Of a stretch of DNA of 64,000 bases, positions 1-10,010 are shown in pieces (position 1 is the first letter of the stretch; every line of letters starts with the position of its first letter). Location of the stretch: NCBI GenBank assembly GCA_037127255.1, contig JBANSL010000010.1:27980620-28044619 (forward strand). Reading direction: 5' to 3'. Position numbers and translations under genes: made by a program. The notes beneath the pieces are model-generated. The model did no database searches and was not told where the DNA came from. It saw only the letters and a program-made list of their open reading frames with translations. The stretch comes from Persicaria tinctoria (lineage: Eukaryota > Streptophyta > Magnoliopsida > Caryophyllales > Polygonaceae).

Positions 1-1973
1 CCTTCTGTACATCAACAAATTTGTCCTCAATATTTCCTTCATCAACCGCACGTTTCCTGTTCGTTCGCTTCTCTATCTCATCAGATCTCTCCTCTTCCTC
101 TCCTCCAACAAATCCATACTCGAAAGATAGAAATGATTCAATCTCTGAACCATCATTACGTAAAAACTTGTTTTCATATGCATACTTGCGCATATACCGA
201 CAATCATACAGAAGATCAGTAGGTGGTTGAGAAAACATAGGCTCACCAATGGCATCACATACATCGTCAGCCTCTTCATCAATATAACCCATACCTGGGG
301 TTCTTGCAAACTCTCCATAGTTTGGGAACATCGGTGTCTATCATGCACATCAAAAAAAATATAAATAAGAAAAAACATGTATATAAGAAGACAGAGTTGG
401 AATCACAACTGATATATTTCTCTTACCAAGTCACCATCAAATAGCTCATTAGCTTCATCATAAGTATGCCTAACCTTACAAACCCAATGCAAAGAATAAG
501 GATCTTTATCATTCATCCTCAAATTACAATCAAACTTATCAGACAACGCCGGAAAAGCTTCAAATATCTAGGCCTGTAAAAACAAAACAAGTGGTCATGC
601 AGACACAATAACAATGCATAAGAAGCTGACACATGGTGAGGAATGATGACACAAGTAATGAATGCTGACACATATTAAGGAATACATACAATGCTGACAC
701 GTAGTAAGGAATACCTTCAATGCTGACACATAGTGAGGAATGATTACAAAGATATATCAAACAAGTAAACAGAATACCTGGAAAGCAATCCAATATCCAT
801 ACAACTCATAAGAAGGCCTAGCTTTCTTGCGATCCATCGTAGATGACTTCTTCAAAGCCTTCAGTAGAGATTCATAGGACTGTCTGCCCCATGGATATTG
901 TCCAAACTTCTCGTCATCACAAGCAAGTGATAGATTTTCCTCGGTGATATAGTCTATCCGCCTATAACACACAACCATCTCAATGAGCAACAGCCTCGCT
1001 ATAATTAGCTTCTTCTTCGACGTCTTCTTCATCTGTCGGAAACAACTGATCAAATCATCATGGGAGCATCTATCCATCCCAAGAAAATCAGAAAAAGTCA
1101 CTGCTTTCAGAGGATTGCAGACACGGTCTTCGCATGGAAGACCAGTCATTACATGAAACTCAGCCAACGAAAAACGAGCTATAAGTCCATCAACTTTGAA
1201 CCAGAGTTCCTTCTTCTTCTTCGTCTTAACCTGCCGCAACATCATTTGATGGATTAACTGGAAGTTAACAGTCATATTGTTGCCCTGGGAGAGCACCCAT
1301 CCCAGAAAACTCTCCTTCAACATCTTATAGTGCAAAGGCAGCAACTCTTGTTTAATAATGTCACAAACTCCAGGGTGACAGTATAGATTAGATCTGGCAT
1401 AGAAACGTTCTTTATATGGAATACATCACTTCAATTTCTGCAAAAAAAATATACAGATTGAATAAAAAAGCACATGTCAGCATTTAAGATAAACACAATG
1501 ACAAAAACTGCTATATAAATTTCATAGACTCACATCAAACTTGCATTTGTATATATCAAGATCAGTTGAGATCCCTGTCAACATAACAAAAACAAGATAA
1601 ACAAAGAGAAAAATAGATGTCAGCCCCACAGAAATATGAAACCAAACACAAACATACACACACACCACAACCAGAACACGCCAAAAATCAAAGAGGACAA
1701 AGAGTGGACATGCAAAAGGATGGACATGGATTCCAAAAGAACAGAATGAGATGCCAAAATCGAAGTCAGCATAACAAATAGAAGTCGTAACTGCTAAATC
1801 AGGCACATACTAGTACGATTGAGAACGAACAACACATATTCATCCAAAAAAACCCTAACGACAACAATCGCGCCATCGCACAAACTCACCAGCGCATAAT
1901 CTGACATAAACAAAACCCAAACACACAGCAACGATACAAAATCAACAAAACGCTTACCTGCGCTGCTAGCCAT
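1..1973 (-). pseudogene. DUF1985 transposon-type gene, spliced, 5' part
   Basis: I can build a five-exon model on the minus strand with GT..AG borders: exon 1 at 1958-1973 (start ATG at 1973), then 1534-1574, 778-1437, 427-573 and about 1-339, which runs off the window. The large third exon encodes a DUF1985 domain, with TGLPCED and a YPWGRQSYE motif; in plants this domain is found mostly in Mutator-like elements that also carry a Ulp1 (C48) protease domain. No protease is visible, but the 3' part lies outside. The last exon is open and acidic (GEEEERSDEIEKR). Two in-frame stops break the model, at the start of exon 3 (KLK*) and of exon 4 (QA*IFEAFPAL). Both fit Trp to stop by G to A. The gene is therefore probably dead, though the reading frame is otherwise well kept. 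The domain call is firm; the exon ends are inferred by eye. Confidence 0.75.
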
Positions 1974-2100
1974 ACTCAATAACCTTCAATAACACACGAA
2001 AACGAGCACGAAAACATCCGGAAAATGTCGCTTCTCGAAGGAAATCGTCGAAGAACGGATGGAGAGAGTGAAAACCGTAATGGAGGGAGTGAGAAACGGG

Positions 2101-2122
2101 AGAGAGAGAGAGAGAGAGAGAG
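2101..2122. repeat. (GA)n microsatellite in the presumed 5' leader
   Basis: Eleven AG units in a row lie about 130 bp upstream of the DUF1985 start codon. On the gene's strand this is a CT-rich run, common in plant 5' leaders. Confidence 0.9.
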
Positions 2123-2229
2123 TGAGCACTTGAGGGGGGGTGTTTGTGTTTCAAAATAATGTATACTTTTGCAATTTTTACACAAACGTGTATATTTGGC
2201 TAATTTGGCCGAAAATTTGCGCTTTCGGC

Positions 2230-2346
2230 GCAAATTTTCTCTATAATCTTCTCGGAATATAATATACCCATGTGTATCTATATAGGTGCAAATTTTCTCT
2301 ATAATCTTCTCGGAATATAATATACCCATATGTGTATCTATATACT
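2230..2346. repeat. Tandem duplication, about 58-bp unit, upstream of the DUF1985 gene
   Basis: Two nearly identical copies lie back to back, 2230-2287 and 2288-2346. Each begins GCAAATTTTCTCTATAATC and contains GGAATATAATATACCCAT; the second has one extra AT. They sit upstream of the inferred transcription start and could be promoter sequence or the element's subterminal region. Confidence 0.85.
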
Positions 2347-2370
2347 CGTAAATTTGGACGTCCGCCAATT

Positions 2371-4120
2371 TTTTACTTTAGTACCATGTACAAAGATTTT
2401 TTTTTAATAATCTTGAAATCAACATTAAATGGTTAAGATGGATGAATCTGCATAAAAAATTGAATTGCTAATTTCGTGCTATTTATTACATGTGATTCTT
2501 AAGCTATAGTGTCACTGTTGCTATCACAATAATCTAATTTACGAGGATATATGAGTGGGCCACCACAAAGGTCAAAGATTGCAAAGTGTAGTGTGTATCA
2601 ACTACTATATATATGTTGTACCCACGTAAAATTTATAAGCAATTGATCGAACATTTTAAATCCGATTTTGAAATTTTGTGGATGAAAGGAAATAATTGTA
2701 TTGAAGTCTGTTGGGACTCGTGATTGAGAGTCATGTGTATGAATGCACATGCATCAATAGTCTAATATATAAGTCGAGTGAGGTTCCAATCTAAAACCAA
2801 TTGACTATAAGATGATAGTCCACTAGTGTATATATTAAGGTTTTGTTAAGCTCAACTTTATCCGTGAATACTTTTGGGTTTCATTCACATCTCTCAGCAC
2901 GTCCATACAAGTGCAGTTAGAGGCAAACACTTTTATCTCTAACTAGATGACACTTGGCCAACACGCCCATATAAGTGCAACGAGAGTTGAACCGTTCAAT
3001 ACTCAGTATATATCCATTTTCCCTCCAAGATTCCCATCCAAACTTTGAGAGTTCTTTTTGCAAGCTCCATTTTCACCTGTTGAAGCAATGACATGTGTTA
3101 TGCTGGAATTAGTAACTGCAAGAGAGAATCAAATATATAACTCAACAGAACTAGGCCTTGTTCTTTTAAAGATGGAAGAAAAAGAAGGTTAAGAGCAAAC
3201 CTTGGAAAATGGAAGCTGACAATTGTATGAAAAGAGGTCTAATCGCAAGTTGATGCACAAGTTATACTTTTTTCTGCTAATACCTCTGTTCAGAAATAAG
3301 ACGTAAAACACCAATGACTCATGCATAAGTATACCTCTCCCATTTCAATGGGATCATTTCCCCTTTAGGTAATGCACATTTTCTTATTTTCTTACCGACT
3401 TTGCACATTTTCACATGAAATGTTTCATCATTCTTACTAATCACAACACCAACTCAATGTTTCAAGTAATATTTCAAGCAATGTAGATTCAGCTCATAAG
3501 AGAAGAAATTTCATCCATGGCAACATTTCTTCTCTTTGCTTTTCCTGCATGTTTACCATACTCTTTTAAACCAGCATTATGACAAAAGATTAACACATGA
3601 ACAAACTTCACCTTGATCTGAACCGAACAGGAAGCGAGCTAGACTTGTGATTTTCATAGTGAATTATGAATATGAGATAAATGCATTACTCTTGCAAAAG
3701 GGGTGATATTAAGAAATTTTATACAATCAACCAATCTACTTTTTTCATCCCCAAAGAACTGGAAATTCCTCTTCTCAACCACGATCCGATGCTTGTAAAC
3801 ACAAAATTTAAAGAGACAAAGATCATTATCAAAGTGCTTGAACAAAATCAATTCTCGAACAATTTCTGTATACAACTACAAGACAAAACAAAGTGGCCCT
3901 TTCCCTTCAAACTTGCATATCTAATTGTTTCATCAGTCTTGCCAATCACACAAACATATTATAGAGAAAAATGAAAGTTTTTTCATAGCAAATAAAAAAC
4001 AAAAGCCAGGTTTAAATTACCAATTAAAAATTTCAGATGATGCAGCCAAAACAACAATGGAGATAAGAATCCTAAATTTCATACTCAAATAGTATTTGTT
4101 TAATTAGTTCAAAAAGGGGA
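2371..4120. other. AT-rich stretch without a recognisable gene
   Basis: No supported coding region. Two loosely similar segments near 2895-2935 and 2958-2995 share a CCATAyAAGTGCA core, which suggests an old repeat. Short open frames on both strands between 3654 and 3974 overlap each other and have no recognisable motifs. Confidence 0.5.
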
Positions 4121-4122
4121 AA

Positions 4123-4509
4123 TTGCACCGTTTGATTAAAGTGAACCTAGAAAATGCAGATCATGTAGCCACAACTCCATCTGTTAATGACACAACTCCA
4201 TCTGGACCAAGAGCTGATTTAACTCCATCTAGGCCAAGAGTTGCAACATGTGCTGATGCTATCAATGAACCAACCAAACCCACTCCAACAAGGAACCGAA
4301 CACCATGGGATGCACACCCCGCACCCAACAGCTGTAGCACACCAATACGCCCACAAACCTTGTCAGCAAGTGGTTATCGTCTTAAAAAAGAAGCAATGAA
4401 AGGTGCCAGCAAGTGGTTATCGTCACAAATTGAAGGCACAATGGCTACTGAACGAAAGGGAAAAGGGATTCTCTTGCTGGTTGATATAAATGAAGCACTT
4501 ATCATCTGA
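4123..4509 (+). CDS. Unrecognised open frame, 128 codons
   Basis: I do not recognise this protein. The first half is rich in Thr, Pro and Arg, with the phrase TPS repeated three times (TTPS, LTPSRPR); the second half is basic with KGKGILLLVDINEALII at the end. No upstream promoter signal or splice context is evident, and the frame ends about 75 bp before the Helitron. It could be a chance frame over low-complexity sequence or a decayed exon. Low confidence as a gene. Confidence 0.2.
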   Translation: MHRLIKVNLENADHVATTPSVNDTTPSGPRADLTPSRPRVATCADAINEPTKPTPTRNRTPWDAHPAPNSCSTPIRPQTLSASGYRLKKEAMKGASKWLSSQIEGTMATERKGKGILLLVDINEALII

Positions 4510-4585
4510 ACCTTGTGATGCAGATGCATGTCTGGTGAAATCTGCCAATAAAAGAAGGTGTTGTATAAATTAATATCACACTCAA

Positions 4586-5401
4586 TCTACACTAATTATA
4601 AAAGCAGAAGCAAGGCAATCCTAGGTGGCTGCATGAGACGGCTCAGATCCACATGTCAGAATTTAGACCATGCCACATCGTTTATAACTTTAATTCTTTT
4701 CCACTTAACACCTACTTGGCACCACATGATACCTAATCATCTCTAATAACCACTTCTTAATTACATCCCACTAACTCCACTAACGAACTATCAAGCTATT
4801 TATTTAATTAATGAAAAAATAAAATGAATAATATAATTAAGGAATAAATGCATATGATATACCTTTTTTTCTATAATTCATTTTCAATTTATAATATTAT
4901 AAATAAATAAATGTTTTTGAAGATAAAAATATTTTGAATTTTATTAATAAGCCTCATATATTTAGAATTTTATTATTAACCATCAATATTTATAATCAAT
5001 GGAGTTTATGATAACCATCCTATATTTATTTGTTTATTTTAAATAAATGTCTTTGCTTTTATTTTGAATGCATTAGCCCCTATATTTCATGCATAGTACA
5101 AGCCTATGATTTTCTCCATTTTTATGTTCTAACTGTATGTTCATGAGCACATTATAAAAATCTATAATCAATTGTCATTTTACATTGGATTATTATTTCT
5201 CTTTATTATTATTGAGAAATTATTTGATTAAGGAATTATAAATAAATTTGTCAACAAACCATTATTTTTGTTTGTATTATTCCATCATTTTTTAACATAT
5301 CACTACCACTTAACTTTATAAATATACTTACATTAGAAATTTAGAATGTAACTCAAAATTTTAAACAAATACCCGTGTCTAAGACACGGGACTCACACTA
5401 G
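4586..5401 (+). mobile_element. Non-autonomous Helitron, 816 bp
   Basis: The left end reads TCTACACTAATTATAAAAGC, a typical plant Helitron 5' end. The right end has an 8-bp stem (CCCGTGTC, three-base loop, GACACGGG, 5372-5390) followed 11 bases later by the terminal CTAG at 5401. The element sits between A (4585) and T (5402), the known Helitron target, without target duplication. The interior is AT-rich and has no Rep/helicase frame, so it would depend on a helper elsewhere. All three diagnostic end features are present. Confidence 0.88.
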
Positions 5402-5423
5402 TTTCATAAAAAGGGAAAACCTT

Positions 5424-6485
5424 TGAAGGTTTGATAATGTATAACAAAGTAATATAAAGATACTCTAGAAGGGGGGTTGAATAGAGTATGCCGGATTTTC
5501 GTAGATAATCTCAAGACTTTTGAAGCACTTGCAAAACCCTTTGAGATTAGACATAATTCTTTCTTCTGGCAAACCTGAATCACAACAGAGTTATACAATT
5601 CGAAACAAGTGCGGAAATATGGTAAAGCAATAAGTAAATGACGCAATGAATTGTTTACGAGGTTCAGCACGAACTTGGCCTACGTCCCCGCCTAGGGTTC
5701 TTCCAAAACCCTAGGATTCAACCGGCTTTATTGATTCACAAGACTTAGGATCCGAATAGATCACCGAGAAGCCTCTCTCCTATACAATTGCAATCTAGTC
5801 AACTCATGTTCCCTTGGAGTCCTAGACCAGTGTAGAAGAGCCCCACCTCTCTATGCTATCTAGTACAATCCTCTTACACTTCGTGAATCAATCGCCTACT
5901 GTCCACTTCTTGAGTTACAAACTCTTGAATATAACACTCACTCGAAATATATCCTATAAGCTCAGTGTGTAACTCTCTAATGCTTTGAAACAAAATATAC
6001 GACTCTTAAGAACTAGCAGGGAGAACACGAAGAAGACAGATTGACTTGAAGGCTTGAGTGTGAATGAGAGCTTGTGTTCGACGAATGTATCTGTCCTCTT
6101 TTCTTCATCTCCTTCTTATACAGATCAAATCGGCGCATAAGGATCTTCTTCAACGGCTAGAACCGATTGTGGCTTGGGAAGAAATCTCCATGATCTTCTA
6201 TTTGTGGAAACTCAGAAGCCATGATCTCCAATTTGAATCTTCTTGATTTCAAGCTTAAGGAAGGAGATAATATTTGAAAACTTGTTGCATATGTTAGTGT
6301 ATAAAATACACAATAATATCGGGAAACATATACTAATATCATACAATAATATTCGGAGATAATATGCACATAATACAGGTTTTGTGTTTTATCAACACAT
6401 TTGTAGCTTCAAGACCTTTGACACAAGCTGTGTGTCAAAGCCTTTGAAACCATTTCCGATTTTCATCAAGGGAGTGGAGTTATCA
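5424..6485 (-). mobile_element. Solo LTR of a copia element, 1062 bp
   Basis: Starts TGAAGG and ends TTATCA, flanked by the 5-bp direct repeat ACCTT (5419-5423 and 6486-6490), so the boundaries are firm. It shares the CTCTAGAAGGGGGGTTGAAT block and the AACGAGGTTC..CGCCTAGGGTT block with the composite copia LTRs downstream, but is strongly diverged, so it belongs to a related family. Orientation is inferred from that similarity. No internal region remains, as expected after LTR-LTR recombination. The Helitron ends 22 bp to the left. Confidence 0.85.
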
Positions 6486-6575
6486 ACCTTAACCAGCGAG
6501 TCTAACAAAAACCTCGACTAAAAAATTAGTTGCTTACTAATTGTGATGATACCAACTACCTTCCATTGCCAAAAG

Positions 6576-7638
6576 TGAAGAATCGAGTGCTTAAAGTAAA
6601 TAGCAATAAGACAAATACTCTAGAGGGGGGGGGGGGGGGGGTTGAATAGAGCATGGAATCTTTTCGCAATGTCTCTAACAACAACAACTTCAACGGCTTG
6701 ATATCGAATCCCAAGGCCTTGAACTCGATCTCAAAGTCTTGAACTTTGATCTCAAGGTCTTGAACTCCTCTATAGGTGTCTTGAGATGATCCAATAACAT
6801 GTTTAGCTATGAAAATAAAATGTTAATTATAAGTGTAGAATAAAATATAATAAACACGAGAATTGTTAACGAAGTTCGGCTCTAAACCAGCTTACATCTT
6901 CGCCTAGGGTTATCCAACCCGTAGGATTCAAAAGCACTATTATTTCATTTTCTATGGATCCTAGATACAATCGAGAAGATCTATCCTTCTTCTAAGCACC
7001 CGAAGCCTCATCCATTTCTATCTAGTCAACTCGGATCCCTTAAGGTCCTAGATACAATTTAGAAGAACAACCCTTCTCATAGCCTCACCCGCTACTATCT
7101 AGTCAACCCAAAACGCTCGTGGAATAATAGCCCTAACCACACCAATGTGTGTATATGTTTGAGTATATGGATACTCTTAGTATAACAAGAATGACTTATC
7201 CTATAACGCTAGTATTTTTTCTTCTCTCTCAACTAGAAATAAAAACAATTACAACAAGAGAGAGGAAGAAAATAATTAAGCATGAAGATGATTGCTTTGG
7301 CTTTGAAGTGCTTGCTTGAATGATGTGCTTGTGTTGTTGTTTTTCTTCACCACTTGCTCCTTCCTTTTATAGGCTGCAAGGGCTGATATGTTGCTGTTGG
7401 AATTCCCTGATTTTAGCTTGAATTTCAGTCGGTTTGGATTTGAAGTAAATCCAACCAAATCTGATTTTTGGTTGCACCAAAAATCAGCCTATTTGAATTC
7501 AAAATCTTCACCAAATTCTTCCACTAAATCAGCCCGTTCGAATTCCATTTCACCCAGAAAATAGGTGCATGTGTGCTGAATAAATCTTGTCGTTTGTAGC
7601 TTTAAATTCTCCACATGTTAATCTCAAACAAAAAATCT
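6576..7638 (-). repeat. Copia LTR segment, outer left
   Basis: Begins TGAAGAATCGAG and runs parallel to the right LTR (14466 onward) for about 1.05 kb, including the CTCTAGAGGGGG..GTTGAATAGAG block with an expanded G run near 6626-6642, the GCCTAGGGTTATCCAACC block and the TTTTATAGGCTGCA block. It stops inside the sequence ATGTTAATCTCAAACAAA, where the next LTR copy starts. The last 370 bp of the LTR are missing here. Confidence 0.85.
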
Positions 7639-7863
7639 TGAAGAATCGAGTACTTAATATTAACAACAATAAGACAAATACTCTAGAAGAGGGTTGAATA
7701 GAGTATGGAATCTTTTCCAAAAATCTGTTTAAAAAAAAATCTTAATGGCCAGTATTTATAAAAATAATAGCCATAAGAACTGATCCAATTTAATTTTCGT
7801 TTACGATATGGATCGTCAAGGTCTTGAAATGAATTTTCGAGGCCTTGAGATCTAAGTCTTCTA
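7639..7863 (-). repeat. Second copia LTR start, short
   Basis: A new TGAAGAATCGAGTACTTAA start directly abuts the truncated LTR to its left. About 90 bp match the other LTR starts, then the sequence departs from them, and it ends at a C-rich tract (7865-7871) that is the polypurine tract of the adjoining pol on the minus strand. It is either an LTR with a large internal deletion or the LTR of a related subfamily. Confidence 0.65.
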
Positions 7864-7871
7864 TGCCCCCC

Positions 7872-9930
7872 CTAAATCAATGCATCTTTATTTAACATAC
7901 CGATTTCTAATCGAATGAAATTAAATATATCCTCAGGCAATGGTTTAGTGAAAATATCAGGAAGTTGCAAATCAGTTGAGATAAAGGATATAGATACATC
8001 ACCTTTGTCCACATGATCTCGAATAAAATGATGCCTCACATCGATATGCTTCATTCGAGAATGTTGTAGAGGGTTTTTAGTGATAAATATAGCACTTGTA
8101 TTATCACACTTAATAGGAATACCTTTCAAATCAAAGCCAAGTTCTCGTAATTGTTGAGCTATCCATAATACTTGCGAACAACAAGCTCCAACGGCTATGT
8201 ATTCAGCTTTCACGGTTCAAAGTGCAACAAAATTTTGTTTCTTTAAGTGTCAGCTAATTAGGGAAGATCTTAGTAGTTGACAGCATCCAAAGGTACTTTT
8301 TCTATCGACTTTATAACTTGCAAAATCTGCATCTGAATAGCCGATGAGGTGAAAATTGCTTTGCTTTGGATACTAAAGACCAACGCCTTGAGTTCCATTT
8401 AAGTAGCGAAAAATCCTCTTAACCGCAATGAGATGCAATTCCTTTGGGTCAGCCTGAAACCTCGCACACATGCATACGCTAAACATAATATCAGGCCTAC
8501 TTGCCGTGAGATAGAGGAGTGAACCAATCATACCTCGATACTCCTTTTGTTTCACAATCTTACCATTCTTGTCTTGATCTAAGGATAGTGTTGAGCTCAT
8601 AGGGGTCTTGGCGACCTTTGATTGGTCCATCTTGTATTTCTTGAGTAGATCTCTTGTATACTTGCCTTGATTCAAGAAAATTCCTTTCTTTGCTTGATGA
8701 ACTTGTAGTCCAAGGAAGAATATCAACTCTCCCATAAGCCTCATTTCAAATTCTCTACACATAATGTCAGAAAATTCCTTGCAAAGAGAATTGTTAGTAG
8801 TACCGAATAATATATCATCTATATAAATTTGCACAACTAACAAATCATTACCTCGAGTTTTGATAAACAAAGTTTTATCGATTAAACCACGCTTAAAACC
8901 ATTTTCAAGAAGATATTTTGACAATCTCTCATACCATGCCCTAGGGGCTTGTTTGAGACCATAAAGTGTTTTATCTAACTTATAAACATGATTTGGAAAA
9001 TCGTCATTTTCAAAACCACGAGGTTGTGCAACATACACTTCCTCTTCTAAAATTCCATTTAGAAAAACGCATTTAACATCCATTTGAAAAAGTTTATTGC
9101 CCATATATGATGCAAAAGCAAGTAAGATTCGGATAGCCTCTAACCTTTCTACGAGAGCAAAAGTCTCCTCGTAGTCAATACCTTCTTCTTGATTATACCC
9201 TTGAGCCACGAGTCTAGCTTTGTTGCGAGTTATCTTTCCATTCTCATCCAACTTGTTTAGAAAGACCCATCTAGTGCCGATGACGCATTGATGCATGGGT
9301 CTTGGAGTGAGCGTCCATACCTTGTTTCTTTCAAACCCATTGAGTTTACTTTGCATTGCTATAATCCAATTCGGGTCTTGAAGTGCTTCGGCAGGATTCT
9401 TTGGTTCTATAAAAGACACAGATGCATAAAATGCACACAAGTTTCTTATTTTAGAACGAGTTTGGATACCGGATTTTGGATCTGATAAGATGTTCTCCAT
9501 TGTATGAGACGAGGCTTGCTTAGACTTTCATCTTTTAGGCTCTTGAGATGTCGAGGCTTCTCCAAGACCTTGAGGCTCAGTTTCAATGGTTGGTTCCTGT
9601 TCTGCATTCCCTAAGTCAAGGCCTTAAAACCTATGTTCAAGATCTTGAACCTGCATGTCTAGGTCTTGAGCCTGTTCAGATGTATCCTGTATTAGTTCCT
9701 GTATATTCCGACGTTGTGCTTTTTCCTTTTCTTCTTCAATGTCGGAGCCTTGTTCCTCATGCTGTTTCAAGTTTAGATTTGCAAAGCTATCACTCAACAC
9801 ACCGTTATTGCTTTAATCAAATATTACATGTATGTTTTCTTCGACAATCCTAGTGCGCTTATTGAAAATCCTATATGCTTTGCTATTTAAAGAATAGCCG
9901 AGAAAAATTCCTTCATCAATACGAGCATCA
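7872..9930 (-). pseudogene. Copia pol fragment: integrase end, reverse transcriptase, RNase H
   Basis: From 9930 downward the frame shows the integrase C-terminal signature DEGIFLGYSLNSKAYRIF, then a degenerate linker, then a 375-codon RT frame (9500-8373) with KARLVAQGYNQEEGIDYEET, LNGILEEEVYVAQPRG, YGLKQAPRAWYERL and the catalytic block YIDD (VVQIYIDDILFG). RNase H follows after a break (8213-7872) with CDNTSAIFITKNP, HIDVRHHFIRD and the end motif DIFTKPL. Protease and integrase core are absent. There are stops between 9501 and 9835, and the RNase H start is lost (8214-8372 is frameshifted). Known role: copying element RNA to DNA; this copy cannot make a full polyprotein. Confidence 0.88.
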
Positions 9931-9935
9931 AATTT

Positions 9936-10010
9936 AAGAAAATTCCTTTCTTTGCTTGAAGAACTTGTAGTCCAAGGAAGAATGTCAACTCTCCCATAAG
10001 GCTCATTTTA
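9936..10010 (-). repeat. Duplicated 75-bp RT segment at a recombination junction
   Basis: This stretch repeats 8674-8748 of the RT gene nearly exactly (AAGAAAATTCCTTTCTTTGC onward). It passes without a gap into LTR sequence through a short similar stretch: RT reads CATTTCAAATTCTCTACACA, LTR reads TTTAAATTCTCCACATG. That is the mark of a microhomology joint. Confidence 0.85.

Noticed and set aside
3654..3974. Open frames on both strands
   Set aside because: They overlap as mirror images with no recognisable protein.
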